From NCBI GenBank assembly GCA_023014335.1, contig JAECYW010000024.1, positions 124,001-188,000 of the forward strand: a DNA stretch of 64,000 bases, written 5' to 3'. The notes beneath the pieces were generated by a model that worked only from the letters and a program-made list of their open reading frames with translations, had not been told where the DNA came from and searched no databases. Both the position numbers and the translations under genes were made by a program. Below, piece after piece: positions 10,627 to 23,800 of this stretch (within the stretch, counting starts at the first letter, position 1; every line of letters begins with the position of its first letter). The DNA comes from Galerina marginata. Taxonomy: Eukaryota > Basidiomycota > Agaricomycetes > Agaricales > Galerinaceae.

Positions 10627-12204
10627 ATGCGGTGTTTCCATGTTTGTCCAAAACGCCTCTTCCTCCAAACCAACATGATCACAACCACTTATGATAGCGC
10701 TCGCCGCTCAAGCCCACGCATAACCCTGCCGGCCAGTATATACACCCGCAGTCCGTCATCTGCCACCCCCTCAGGTGTGGCCAAACCGACCAAGTCCACC
10801 AGGGGGACGGTAAGGGCCGAACCGTCCCGGGGCATTTCCCAAGGATCTGCATCTCCCACTCTAGCGGCAGCGGCAGCAGCTGCAATCCCGCAACCAAAGC
10901 TCGAAGAACCAAATTCAAGTAACAAAAACTTGAATGACATCATTCAAAAAATTACCCATTTATTAAAATCCCAACCCGAGCCTCTTACGATACCTGGTGT
11001 ATCGCTGTCCGTCATGGACGAGATTGAGAAGGCCGGCCGGCAGGGATTAATACCAGGCTATGAAGGATTGAGGTGAGTAAATATTATTGTGTGGATTTAA
11101 GTTCTTCAACTGAGGGTCTGAGTACTCGTTAGAATAAATTACACGCATCACAATTCTAGTTTCACCGCGAGACAGCGACCGAGCTTGGCTCATGAGATCC
11201 TCCCACCACTTCTAAGCCGACTAGATAAGGATGGCATGATAAAAGGTGTTTCTTTGAATACGGATGGTAGTGGGATCCCGCGCCTCGACCAGTGCTCCAC
11301 AGCCACATACACCCTTCAGAACGGAGATCGAAAGGAAGCTGACGAATCCCTTGTCCTGAAGGGACCTCCATCGTTATTTCCAGCCGGCTCAGCAATGCCC
11401 ACATTCCCCATCATTCAGTTCGAGGTAGGGGTCACCCAAGGCGACCCTTCCCTGAGTGAAGACGCTTGTCAATGGATAGCAGGATCAGAGGGTGCCATCA
11501 AACTCGTCATCACCTTCAACTTCAAGATCAAAGAGAGGCGCATCACAGTCCAAGCTAATGATGACCATGGTGTAGTTAAATATGACGCAAGGTTTTTGAT
11601 CGACATTACCTGCTCTCTGTGGGGGCTCGCCAGCGTTCAATTGGATTCGCCGGATATTACCCCAGAAATGGCGCGACAACAGCCCTTTGTCGCTCCAGGC
11701 GGCAACAGATCTGAATACTGGTATATTCAGGATGAGAGTCCTACAGACCAGGCCTTGTATTCGGGAAAGAAGCAGAAACCGCTTCATTCCTGTTTGTATA
11801 AAGTGCGGAGGTTTGACGAGCACCCGGTAAAATCTCAACGTCGTTGGTCATATAATTTTTGACACTGACACCACCCTTAGATTTTCGTTGATGGCGCGTT
11901 GGTAGAACCGACCAAGAAGGTTGTTATAAAATATCGTTATTTTCTGGGTAACAAACCCCGGGCCATTGGGCTTGATCCGGAAGCAACTGCCATGGAAATC
12001 CCTTATGCCGTCGTAGCGAAACTTGTGAATGATCATCTCAAGTTCCACAACAACATAAAATACGAGGCTGCACGGAAATTAGCCTTGTATCATCAAGTAG
12101 GAGTAAAGCGCACCCACGAGCCCTCGGACCCAGCAGACGAAACTTCAAGCGACGAAGAGTCACTGTTTGCCAAGAAAATGAGACTCTTGGCCGAAGATCT
12201 CTAA
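10627..12204 (+). CDS. hypothetical protein, possibly restriction-nuclease-like fold
   Basis: Exons 10627-11072, 11160-11826 and 11881-12204 give 478 residues. Residues 1-75 are Ser/Thr/Pro-rich with an Ala run. The middle has IPGYEGLSFTARQRPSL, and then FPIIQFEVGVTQGDPSL, DACQWI, and GAIKLVITFNFKIK followed by RRITVQ. A strand with Glu, a DA-WI helix and a VI(X)F(X)K strand is the pattern I associate with PD-(D/E)XK-like orphan proteins of mushrooms, but no complete catalytic set can be assigned by eye. The C-terminus is acidic with KRTHEPSD. A second possible start is the Met at 10675. It lies in the central cargo part of the Plavaka element. Confidence 0.6.
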
Positions 12205-12593
12205 ATTGGCGGGTGAGCATATACGATGGGGTCTTGAATATATTTGGTGGGTCCAACTTTGTTCTATGTCAAATTTCAGAATGTAAATGCTAGTTCTTTT
12301 CCCTGTGTCTAGATTTTGGCGATCGTCTTGAATCTTGTTGTTGTTGTGTTTTACGCCTAGTCGTCTGTTTTCTTGTTGATTTGATTACTATGTGTTGTAT
12401 TTTGTCCTAAATATCTATAATTTCCTCCTGTACTTGCAGGGGGCTAACCTAAAGCAAACCGTCTCTTGAGCATCTGGGGACTGAGGGGGTATCAACAATT
12501 CATGGGGCGTTGTTTTTCCAACCGTGAGAACTCAGCAGCCGTGACTACGCTGCTCAAAATCAAGGTTGATACAACCCCACTCAACTCAACTCC

Positions 12594-13034
12594 ATGGATA
12601 ACGATGCTATTGTCTGTCTTGGAACTTCCAGTCAAGTCATTACAACGGGAGTTTATGTTCCCTCAACCATATACCCACTCCCCACTCTGTCTGGCAACCC
12701 AAATCAAAACTATCGCATCTACTACTCCCAATACCTCCTTCCAGCTGAGTCGCTTGGCGACGTTGGGGACATTTATATCATCAAAGCTGGACAAAAATTG
12801 TTCTGGAAGGCCAACGGAATCGGGTCTCGACCACCTTCATGGGAAGAATATATAGACCCCGCTTACCGCCTGAAACACCCCAGGATTAAAACCCAGTATC
12901 TGAACAGCACCGACGATGGACCAAGATGGGGCGATCTCAGCGGAAACCTTCAGCAGAACATCCCCCTTCATGAGTCTATTTTGTGGTTCTTTATTCGTCA
13001 GGAGCAACCGCGGGAGGTAGTTGACCTAACATAA
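12594..13034 (+). CDS. small single-exon orphan protein
   Basis: A 146-residue uninterrupted frame with normal composition starts MDNDAIVCLGTSSQV and contains SLGDVGDIYIIKAGQKLFWK and a WEEYIDP segment. Beta-rich appearance, no signal peptide or membrane segment. Family not recognised. It follows the gene at 10627-12204 by 390 bases on the same strand. Confidence 0.5.
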   Translation: MDNDAIVCLGTSSQVITTGVYVPSTIYPLPTLSGNPNQNYRIYYSQYLLPAESLGDVGDIYIIKAGQKLFWKANGIGSRPPSWEEYIDPAYRLKHPRIKTQYLNSTDDGPRWGDLSGNLQQNIPLHESILWFFIRQEQPREVVDLT

Positions 13035-13900
13035 GTGAGTTTTTTGATTTCGAGTAAACTATTCACCTACTTACCCAGATAAAATAGGTTTGTTACGAAT
13101 CTTCTCCACTTGGTTGCCTGCAAACTAGCGTCTCCAACTGGAATATTGGTAGTAGTCGATGACATTAGATTACTCTGGATCAGTCATTTGTGTAGGTGTT
13201 GTATAATTGGATCGTTGATGTTTGTCAGATTGCCGCCAACTTGAAAGGACCCCAAGTCAACGTTTCAATTGTTCTCTAGGCGGTACTCCAAGAGCTGGCC
13301 CATTGGAAGTCGGGACATATCGCCATCAAGCGCAGGATGTACGCGAGAAGGCAGGAAGCCAAACTACGGCAATGTGTTCTTGGAGCTCGACGTGTACGTC
13401 CAGCTTCCACACCTTGTGACTTGGGATTCGGGAACGTCGAGCACGTTAATCTCTGTGTCGATATGATGGAAGGACCAACTCTGGGTTCGCAGTTCGTGTT
13501 TCCTTTGGAGAGTGTGAGGGAAATCGTGTTGCTGAAGCTTTCTTTTGCAGTTATTGACCAGAATACCCATGTTTGCCGGGCTCCGTCGACGCCTCACGAT
13601 GGTCCCATGACGAGCACGACGAGGAACGCGATTCGGGTACACCATACACCACCAATGCCCGGTTCAGTCTTCAGTCGTGCCGCCCGCACATCTCAGTCTG
13701 CGCCGATGCGATGTTCCCAGATCCAAACTCGAACTTATACCCTCAACTTCGTATCTCTGGCCCTTCCGATAGCCACCTCTCGGCTTTTCTCGACCTCCAC
13801 TTATCCTGTCCTCGTCTAGCCTCAGACCCATCCACACCCGAATATCAGCCTCCTTCACGCGTCAGAGCATCCACAAACCAGGCTACCGTATACGCCTATG
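13035..13900. other. no supported gene
   Basis: Several overlapping frames of 60-160 codons exist on plus (13222-13950), but none shows a family motif and their codons look like shadows of decayed coding sequence. No splice chain could be fixed. Confidence 0.4.
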
Positions 13901-13914
13901 AAGCCATTCAGCGA

Positions 13915-16035
13915 AGACCATTTTCGACCTCGAGCTGGACCTGGAATTAGGGTTAACAGACATTTACACACCGCGCTGTGGTTGGAATCCCCTATCGAAC
14001 GAGAGTGCCAATGCCCATATGGTGTCGAAAACCAGCCGATGATTAGGGAAGGAGGGAATATTTGGGATCAGCGCCGTTTTGGGGGTTTCATATGTGGTGG
14101 ATGCGGTTGGACGCAGTCGTTGAGGGTGGTTTGAGGCTACCGCTGGCGCTGGTGATGCGTCTCGGAATAGGAAGAAGAAGGACCTGGAGAGCTGGTGAAG
14201 GAGGTGGTGCCAGAGCCGCTTGAACACGATTCGTCGCGCTGGAGGTTTCGCTATCAACAGGATACGCCTACCTTTGTTCTCTTATCTCCTTACCGAAATC
14301 CCTCCGCCCTCCGCCCTCCTCTCTCGACCAAGATGCAGGATAACATCTATATATGCGCCTCTGCGCCTCCAAACCTTCCCCCGCCTTCTAGGGGCCGCAC
14401 GACAACACTGTTACCTACGAACATCGGTCATTTGGAGGGCAAGAATGGCCCCAGCCTACTCGTCGAACGACGCCTCTCACCACGTCCCTCCCTCTCCTGA
14501 CCCTCCATCTACATCCGTTTGGCCAGCTACGAAATCTCTGACCTTCACGCAGCTGGATGACCACAGCTTCCTCGTCATCCTCTGTGCCTCCGCTCACGCG
14601 TTTGAAGGCACGTTCTACTTGAACGTCATCTAACCCAGTCCGCTGTGGGTTAGGGCACCGGGTTCACGATTCTTCGAAGTGTAGAGCGTGGTTGGGGGAG
14701 ATCAGTGGTGGGAGCCAGGGCATGGGTGGTGGTGGACGTGGCTGGTGGACGTGCTTATGCGGCCAGAGTTTACATCCACAACCGAGGAGGAGGGGGAGGA
14801 GGAGAAGATGTCTAGCCTGCCGGAACCCCGGCCCGCGGCGGTGCCTGGATCTGGAAGAGAGGGTTTTCGACAACAATTTCCAGTGCTCCTTTCGTCAGGA
14901 CGATCGTCCTCACCATCGTCGGTCTTGGTGGTTCGAACATCAAAGTTGACGTACCCGTCTTCTGGTCCGTCGACTTTGACGTTTTTGGACCCATTTTCGC
15001 CTTCGACTGTTGGAACCACGTCATCGCTTTCAACTCCCATTCTTCAGGACGACCTCCCTCGTCAGCGCCGGCCTTGGTGGTTCGGATATCGAAGTCAACA
15101 TATCTTGCTTCTACATTCTCAATTTCGACGTTTCAGCGACCAATTTCACCTGGACTGTTTGCGGTGTCATTCACCCCCTTATTTTCAGTGCGAAACGACG
15201 ACGCCATTACTTACGAGCTTTGACTATTCGGTGAGCTTTAAGGGCTCTGTATAACAATCAACCTCTTACGAATTTTCCTAGCAGCTCGTCATTTAGGATC
15301 TAGCTTGACTAGGCCACTACCTACACCCGATAAAGCCTCACCACGAGCAAAGACCTCGTTCGACCTCGAGCTGAACCTCGAATACGGGACATCGGCTGTT
15401 TACACGCTGTGTGATGCAGTCCTCTGGCCGGTGTTCCTTATCGAACAAGATCGTGGCTGCCGATGCCCGTATGGTGTCGAGAATAAGCGGATGGTTAGGG
15501 AAAGAGGGAGGATGTGGGCTCAGCGTGGTTTGGGTCTGAGATCCGGTGGATACGGTTGGTCGCCTTCGTTGAGGGTGGTCAGGCTGCTGCTGCTGCTGGT
15601 GATGCGTCTCGGGATAGGAAGAAGAAGAACCTCGGGAATGGGGACGCGGTTGGTTACAGAACCAGGGGATGAGAGTTTGGAGACGGAAGGTGCTGCCAGA
15701 GCCGTTTGAGCTCGATTCGTCGCGCTGGAGGTCAATGTCATCGTCGTCAGTACCGATACTCCCAGCCAAATGTCAACTAGATGCGCCTACGAACATGACC
15801 ACGACTACGTTTTTATCCTCTCGCCTTACCCAAATCCCTCCGCCCTTGACCAAGATGCAGGATAACACCTATATATGCGCCTCTGCGCCTTCGAACCTTC
15901 CCGCACCGACGTCTTCTCACTTCCTCAACACAATCTTCCTACTCTCGTCCTTCTCGGTGCCGCACAACAACACTGTTACCTACGAACGTCGGCCATCTGG
16001 AGGGCAAGAATGGCCCCAGCCTACTCGTCGAACGG
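13915..16035. repeat. imperfect direct duplication, copies about 1.44 kb apart
   Basis: 13918-14470 and 15356-16035 are diverged copies. Shared landmarks are TTCGACCTCGAGCTG (13921 and 15359), CCCATATGGTGTCGA/CCCGTATGGTGTCGA (14013 and 15465), GATGCGTCTCGG with GAAGAAGAAG (14154 and 15600), GATTCGTCGCGCTGGAGG (14228 and 15713) and GGCAAGAATGGCCCCAGCC (14439 and 16003). Stops and frame changes differ between copies. A minus-strand frame (15769-15338, 143 residues, low complexity) is the longest remaining, but I do not support a gene. Confidence 0.7.
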
Positions 16036-16219
16036 CGCCTTTCATCCAGAGCCGTACCCAATGCCGTAGTAAGATTTAGATAATTATTGATGTCTCTTAG
16101 TGTAGTTACCGTTTATCTTAAGTTGTGCTCAATATTGAAAAAACCCGCCGTGGAGTTACCCATACCCCAGTTGAACCCAAAGAAAATTACGACTTTTATA
16201 CAACCTACTTAGCAACGTC

Positions 16220-17182
16220 TCACAAGTCATCCTAAGACAAATGTTAGCTGAAATACAGATTAACACCATATTAAAGCTTACTTACAAAAGGATCCTCATC
16301 AATCTGTGCCAAAGTATTTGCCTGAGGCAATGAATATCCACATACGGCCCAGTCGTCACGAGTCCAGCTCCCACCAATTGCTTTCATGTAGATTCTCTTG
16401 ATACCAATAACAAAGGGATCGGAAACCTTTGCCCTCTCGTCGTAACTGTGATTGAGGTAAACGCGGTCCAAGTTTGGAAGTGGGGTGCTCCAACTTTTGA
16501 CCCAATCGTGTTCAGCCTTATTGTTGGTCGCAACAAGCACTAAAGGCGTATCGATCTTTATCACCTCCACACTTGGAAAGCAGCGGACACAGTGCGACCA
16601 CCCAGGACCAATCCAGGGATTCTTCAGGCCAGATTTTCGGAACTAAGAAAACAAGAAAAGTCAAAAAACATAAAATACAGGTTGACTGTACTTTACCTGT
16701 TTGATCCCCCAGATAAATTTTATTCTGAGAATGCGTAACGTTTGGAGGACTGGTGCCCATTCAGAGAGAATTAACAAAAATCTGCGGTCGGACTGAAAAT
16801 CGCAGGTGCATACTATATTCAATTGTTGGATATCCAACAACTGAAATATAGTCTTTAATTTGTGACAATCTTCCTTCGCTTTAGGAATGCCAACTTCGAT
16901 GAATTTGATGTTACCAAATGTAACGCCAAATCTTTTGGTAATTATGCCGTTGTATTCCAAAAGAGCATGGTGGATGTTATCCAGGTCCTGAGTAGTTAGA
17001 ATACAAAATAAAAAACTAGGTTTGACGAGGCTGAGCATGATTGAGTGAACAAGCCGAAGGGAATAGTCATCCGGATGTTCAGATCGGTATATCTTGACTA
17101 TGAGCATCAAGATTTCAACAGAAACTATATGAAATGGTTGAGTTAGCAAGTTTTCAAACAATTGTATTAACATACCACGCAT
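16220..17182 (-). CDS. F-box-like protein
   Basis: Exons 17182-17176, 17124-16697, 16643-16274 and a short last exon ending near 16220 splice in frame, about 275 residues. It starts MRVSVEILMLIVKIYRS, which resembles the agaricomycete F-box-like opening (VEIL..I...). After this come weak leucine-rich stretches (HKLKTIFQLLDIQQLNIVC, WAPVLQTLRILRI, FPSVEVIKI, LPNLDRVYL) as in fungal F-box proteins. These normally act as substrate adaptors in SCF ubiquitin ligases. The first coding exon is only 7 nt, so the true start could be further upstream. It is shorter than usual for the family and may be a truncated copy carried by the transposon. Confidence 0.5.
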
Positions 17183-17399
17183 TGCAAAAGTTTGAATGAG
17201 AAGAACGCTGCAATTCTTACTCAAAGTTCAATATTCAACTCACAGAATGACCGTGTGAAATCCTGGAAATCACTTCCAAGATTTCACACCCTCTATCTAC
17301 TTCCCAATCGCTCACCACTCACTGCTCACCCAGGCCGACCTACAGATGCACTTGACAATCTGGGTGAGTCTTTTATTCTTTTACTTTTTACTTTTTACA

Positions 17400-20300
17400 C
17401 TAACTAATTATTTTAGATACAGATGGTGACACGCACACCCAGTAGTGTGCCTCTCCTCTTGTTGAGGGATGTAGGCTGACTTATGATTGTTCGTAAGTAT
17501 TTCATTATTATTCCTTTTCTTTTTTTCACTCACCTTTTCTCGTCTTAGGTCCTGCCTTGCTATTCGCAGGTTGGTATGTTCTCCCGCCATCTTAACCTTC
17601 CACCTCTACCTTCCGCACCATCTCTAACGCCCCACCTTTCACAGCTTGCGGCCTCAGCAGCCTTCCTCACCTGCATCAGCATCTGCGTCAACCCAACCAA
17701 CTCAGACCCAGGACCACGTCATTAACCTTTTGAGGCGGAGGCGAAGTCCTAGGTTTTGGTGAGTCATACGAATCAGAGGTCACAAATTAACTGACTCACT
17801 AGCCTCTCTGGCAGCTCTGCTATGCGTTGCCCAACCCCAATCTACCAGCGAATCCATCGAGAAGGTCAGAAAGTGTCGGCGAGCTCTGCGACGGGCAGGC
17901 ATTTCGAGACGCGGTCAGGCTACAACGTCGATGTGTTGGATCTGGATGTTCTGGGGTGTGGTAAGTGGTAGTTATTGTGGTAGAAGTATAACAGACTTAC
18001 GAAGGCTTGTTGGCAGCCGTGATACGCAACCTAATCACACCCTCTCATGGTGCTTGTGTGTCGAAGATGGCATTGAAGGCTGTATGCGAGAAGTGGGAGA
18101 CATCGGCGTGGGGGCGGGGGCAATGCTCTAAGTTTTGGTAAGTCATACAAATCACAGGAAACGAATGAACTGACTTACTATACTAGCCTTCCTGGCAGCT
18201 CTGTTCTGTGGACAGCTGCGAAAAACGACGGCCCCGGGAGAGAGGAAGCAGACAAGGCCGCCGCCCTGGAGCTACTGCCTCCCCGCTTTGCCCGTGAGTC
18301 ATGCTCCTCCTCCTTCTCTAAACCCCATCCTGCACGTCTAGACGCATTGGCAAGGACGAACTTGACGGTAAATAGCCGATGCCGCGGTCCTGCTCGTCAG
18401 CCCAGCCACGTCCTTCCCTAGCCCATCCAGCACGCCACAGCGCCGAGATGAAGGTGCTGCCGTCGTAAGCCCAACCACCACCTCTCCTTGTTTCTCGTCT
18501 CCTAACCGCAGCCCGCACCTCTAGATCTCCTGCCGATAACGACGAGCTCGACTGGAAATAGTCGAGAACGCTGCCCTGCCGAAGAAGGACGGCGTCGACA
18601 CGGAATAGTCGACCTGAAGGAGCTGCCCCCACGTAAGCCCAACCACCTCCCTCCTTCTTTCCCGTCTTTCCTAACCCAATCCCGCACCTCTAGACGCCAT
18701 ACTGACGACAAGCAGCTCGACTGGAAATAGTCGAGACCGCTGTTTGTGTGAGTCGGCCCCATTTCGCTCTTGCTGTCCATCCTAACCCATCCATCTCGCG
18801 CATACAGATCCCACCGAGGCGGCAGCTGTCTCCCCACATTGTCTGCGAGTCCGTCCCCCCACGGTCCCTTTGTAACCCCACTCTGTTCGCCTAGACGTTC
18901 TGGTGAAGTCAACCTCGACGTGGCGCTGTCCATCCATGGGTACGCGTCTGATTTCGCCGTTTTTGTGTGTATTGTTGACCCGGTTTGTAGACTTTCGTAC
19001 GACGAAGAGGCGAGGAAGGAGGCGTTGGGGGTTAGGCGACAGTCTCGGAGGGAGATTGGAGCGACACAGGCAGCCGCCACGACAGTGCAGACGGACCTAC
19101 GGTATGTTTTTCGCCCGGAATCCGTCCCAACGGTGACCTAATTGTTTACTTCGCATCTTGCAGGTTCGTTAGGGTTTACGAACAGCCAGGCACCTTGGGC
19201 GTCGTCCTTGTTTGAAGAGAGGGCGGATGACGACTAGAAATAGTCGAGACCGCTGTCTGTCTAGACAACGGTTAGTCTTGTCGTCGAAATGGCAGCGGAA
19301 ACGTTGCGGGAAGGTGAGAGGCGGTTGCTGGAGTTGCACTCCAACACCTTGGTGAGTTTTTTCCGGTTATTTCGTTCAAGGGATCTCTAACGCGGCGTTG
19401 ACGCAGGCGTTCGTGCTGAGCTGGAAGGAGACGAGTATACGACGACTAAAAATAGTCGAGACCGCTGTCCGTGCAGGCACAGGTCGGTCATGTCGTTGAA
19501 ATGGCGATGGAAACGTCACGGGAAGGTGGGAGGCGGTCGCGAGTTGTACTCCAATGTCTTGGTGAGTTTTTCCAGCTATTTCGGGGATCTCTAACGGACT
19601 CTTGACTGTAGGCGTTTGTGCTGAGCTGGAAGGAGAAAGGCATAGAACGAGTCGACACCGCTGTCCATGCAGACACAGGCCGATTGTGTGGTCAAAATGT
19701 TGGTGGAAACGTCGCTGGAGTCGCATCGCAACTCTTGGTGAGTTTTTCCAACTCCATAATTCGTTTGAACGTGGCCTTGATGCAGGAATCCGTGTTGAGC
19801 AGGAAGGAGAGGGGCTTTCCGTGCAGGCACGGGTCGACAATCTGAAGGTGAAAACAATGCGAAAGGGGACGGAGGGTAAACGGAGGCAATCAGCAGGCCC
19901 CGAAGCAGTCGAAACCGCTGTCCGTTTGCGCGCAATCGGCCTTGTCGTCGAAAACATTGTGGGTGCTGCACTCCAACCCTTGGTGAGTTGTTCCATTTTG
20001 TTCCAGGGATCTCTAACAAACTCTTGACCCAGGGATTCGTGTTCTTCGCAAGGGCATACAACGACTGGAAATGGTCGTCAAAATGGCGGCGCGGGAGCTG
20101 AATTCCACGCCTTGGTGAGTCGTTTCCAGCCATCTCGTTCCCGGGATCTCTAACAGACTATTGACCCAGAAATTTGTGTTCTTCGCGAGACATCCAACAT
20201 GACTAGAAATAGTCGAGACCACTGTCCGTGAAAGCACAGATGGGTCTTGTTAAAATGAGGGGGGAAGCGTTGCGAAATGGGTTGAACGGGGGATCTTCCC

Positions 20301-20680
20301 TACTATTTCGTTCCAAGGATGGCAGGTGAGAGGCGTAGACGACGGCGAATAGTCAAGGCCGCTGTTCGTGCAGCAAATCGGCCTTGATCTTCGAAACAGA
20401 GGGAAATCGCGGCGGGTTTGGTAGGTTGTTCTCTCTCATTTTGTAGGGACCTTCTAACACCTTTTAGACGCAGGAGCCGGACTCTAGCATGAAGGGGCAG
20501 AGGACGACGAGGCCGTGATGGCGGAGAGGGAATCGCACAACTACAGTAGAAAAATTGCACTTCGCCACCCAAACCAATCCACCATCCAATCCAGTGAGAA
20601 TGTCAGAAAGTGTAGGCAAGCACTGTAGTGTGCAGATGTTTTGAGATGCTGGCGGCGGCATTTGCGAAGTTGATATTCTA
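17400..20680. repeat. complex degenerate tandem repeats with exon/intron-like units
   Basis: Units of roughly 200 bases recur. Each has a GGTGAGT start, a stretch GGGATCTCTAAC, a TTGAC(C/G)CAG end that looks like an intron, and then a block with CGACTAGAAATAGTCG followed by AGACCGCTGTC. Hairpin blocks are at 18549, 18718, 19231, 19443 and 20199. Other paired segments are 17742-17830 with 18125-18205 and 17838-17930 with 20576-20670. No frame stays open across units, so this is either a decayed gene with repeated exons or a local satellite. No gene is supported here. Confidence 0.6.
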
Positions 20681-20880
20681 GTTATTGAATAATATGATAT
20701 TTCTGATTTTAAAGCACCATGTTTTGACTGAGCTCTTATATATGTGATATGAAGATCACGAAAAAAGACATTGAATGTCCTAAAAGCGATCCAAGTAATG
20801 TTCATATAATACCCGTGGGAAACATACAGCCGTAGCTGCGATCCCATAGTAAATGAACATCCTGGACTCCCCAATAGTGA

Positions 20881-23800
20881 ATGGACACTCTTGACTCACC
20901 AACTTCCAACATTACTGTGCCCCCAGTCCAACTCTTGGTTACACAGGAGGAACTTGAGTTCCTCCAGCAAGCTACACAGTACTACCAGAACCGGCCAGAT
21001 GTCCAAGTCCTTAAACCCAACCGTGTTCCAAGCTGTCTACTTACCAAATTGGAGCAAGCATGCAGTGCTGCTTCATTAGGGTCGCTTTCTCACCTTTCGT
21101 CATCCAACTCAACAGGTTCAAATAAGGACCTTCAGGAGGGGCAAGAACATGAAAGCAATTGCTCAAGTCCAAATCCTTGTGAGTACTTTTTATAATGCGC
21201 TATCCAAGTAAGCTAACACATTGCGCTATGATTCAGTATTGCTATCTAAGGATACCCCAAGTGAATGTTCCAATGCTTCGGATTCAGGAACAGATACTTC
21301 TGGTTCTGGCGGGTCGTTTGTAACTTCTCCTCCAACAATAGTGCCTACCAAGTCCATGAAAATTTGTATTCCCAGTTTAAAGCGGAAGCGGTCACCTGAA
21401 CAACAGGTTTACTTGGAATCTGGCTTCAGTTCTTCAAGTGAAAGTCTCTCAAGCTCGGCCAGTACGTATTGTCATATTTCTAACCTTAATAACATACTGA
21501 GGACTGGGCCAAAGGCACTGCTTCAGAATCAGAGACAGCTTCTTCTGACTCGGACTACGTCATTCCGGACACTCCTGCACCGGCTTCCACTTCGCTGACA
21601 ATACGTCTTCCGCCTTTGAAATCAAAGGAGCCATCAGAACAACGAGGTGGCCGTGTGCTTAAGAACAGCAACAAGACTTGGGTCAAAGGGCAGTCTACAT
21701 CGTCTGGAGAAGGTATCTCCCAAGGGATTAGGAATACTTTTGTTTCTATAATCTGTGCCGCCAACGTTGACAAGATTGTAGACGGTTCATTGGTTCCCAT
21801 CTTCGATGCCTTCTTCAGAGGCAATAGTTGGGCTGCCCAAGCTGCTACATTTCACAACGATTCGCTGGCTGCTCTTGCTCAAAGGTGTCACCGTTCAGAA
21901 AATCTTGGGATTGGAATCAGTTTCATATCCATGATTAACTTCATTCAGTTTGAAGCGAAGTTTAAGAAGTATGTTGAATTGATTTTCAGCTACTAAATCT
22001 TTCTAATTTATTAAACAGTGTCCTTACTATGAATCCCTCATTTGCGTCTAAGGACGTTGTAGCTAAATATCTGGACTTAAATAATTCAAATCACTACAGG
22101 AACTGGAGAAGAGGAGGAACAACTTTTGCGAAGCTTGCAGAGGCTGGTAAGCTTAACCTTCTTGGAAATTGGGGTCAGTTGCTGATAAAGGACAGGTTCT
22201 ATCTATTTCCTCTTACTTGTTGCTATAGCGTCAGAAAAGACAGCCCTTTTCCGAGCTTCTGAAACCGATATTGACTCCATTTGTGGAATTCTTCTTGATC
22301 CAAGTCCCCGTACGTCTCTCTTTCTCAGAACCTTGATATTGAATTCATTGTTAATTCTAGAATATCCACTTGGAAAACTCGTAATCCAAAATGTTATTCC
22401 AGGGGTCAATGTCTTACGAAACAGATGGCCTTTATCCTCGGCCTCTTTGTTTAGTCCTTCACTCATCCTGGACTACAAGCTTCCGCCCCGAATTTTTTTC
22501 TCTGACATTGAAGCCAGTACTCTGTTTTTACGGACATTAAGAAAACTGTACGTTTGTCATTTTATGACTTGTGGTTGCCTTTGCTGATCTTTGATTAGCT
22601 CTATTTCATCAGAAAGAAACTCTACCACCTGGGCAGCGTGCTTAGAGCCAGTTAATGGACTTGAGGAATCTTTGCCCATTTATATTCTCAATAGGACCTT
22701 GCTTTCTGGGCCATCCGGGTTTTCATCGGAAGCAAGCCCGGGACACTCACGTCCGCCGTCTCCCTGTACCGATTTCTATGACTCAGACTCATCTATTGAA
22801 ATTCCTCTGAAGTTGAAATCGCAATATTGGGAGAAAATCAATGCTGGTCCACCGCTTCCCTTACCGGAATTACACATCATCAAAACCAATTTTGATCCCC
22901 AACTCAAGGAAAACATGAAGTTTATTGGTCCAAAAGGCGATCGCCAGGCGATTGTGGAATTCACGGACAAAGAGCGAAGAAAAGTTAAAAACGCACCAAG
23001 GGCACAAAGTTTAGAAGAGTTTGAGGCTTTAGTAAGTTCTATCCTGTTCTATGACTTCATTTCTTATGCAACGGCAGGTAAAGAATCTTCTTAAAACTGG
23101 TAAACGAGAATCTCCGGATGCATTCATTCGAATTAATCCATCTATATTGGGAAAGTACGTTATTTCTTTGAAACTTGATCATCTATTTGGTTTATAAACC
23201 CTTTATTCAGTAAAGTCCTGAGGATCGATGACAAAAATGGAAATCTACTACTCCTTCTTATTCCGACGATGCCAGAAAATTTGCGAGAGTTCTTGGTATC
23301 AAATCTTGAAGTTCTTTGGCCTGATCACTTCAAGGTCATGGACACGTCAGAAGAGGGCCTCCTGCATCTATTTGATTGCCTTCATTTTACCTTTTATAAT
23401 CGTTTTTCAACCCAGGTTTGTTTTATGTTCTTTACAAATCATTTTATTGTGAATTAACGTTTGAATTATCAGGGAGAGAAAGCTCCTAGTGATATAGAAC
23501 CCTCTCAGCTCCAACGAATGGGAGCTAGACGATTACCTAACCCTCGGTCCTATATTCCACGGGCGTCAAAAGAGTTGACGGATAACCTTGAAAGTTACAA
23601 CGCTCTTCAACATTTATTTGGAAAGGTGTTCAACTGGCAAAAGAGAGTGGTAATTATTTTTGTTTTTATTCTATGTAATTTTTTACTGAATCATTGTCTC
23701 AGGTGGAACGTTATCTTCCTGAAAAGGCTGCCAAACTTCAAGAATACGTTGACCAGCTTCCAGATAATGAAATTTCACCTATGGCTCCTTTTGGGAGTCT

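Noticed and set aside
15590..15604. CTG triplet run and other short microsatellites
   Set aside because: Only about five units; too short and common to be informative.
19376..20133. Long minus frames of 180-206 codons
   Set aside because: They run through repeat units and intron-like segments, are Ser/Arg/Pro-rich without motifs, and overlap similar plus frames.
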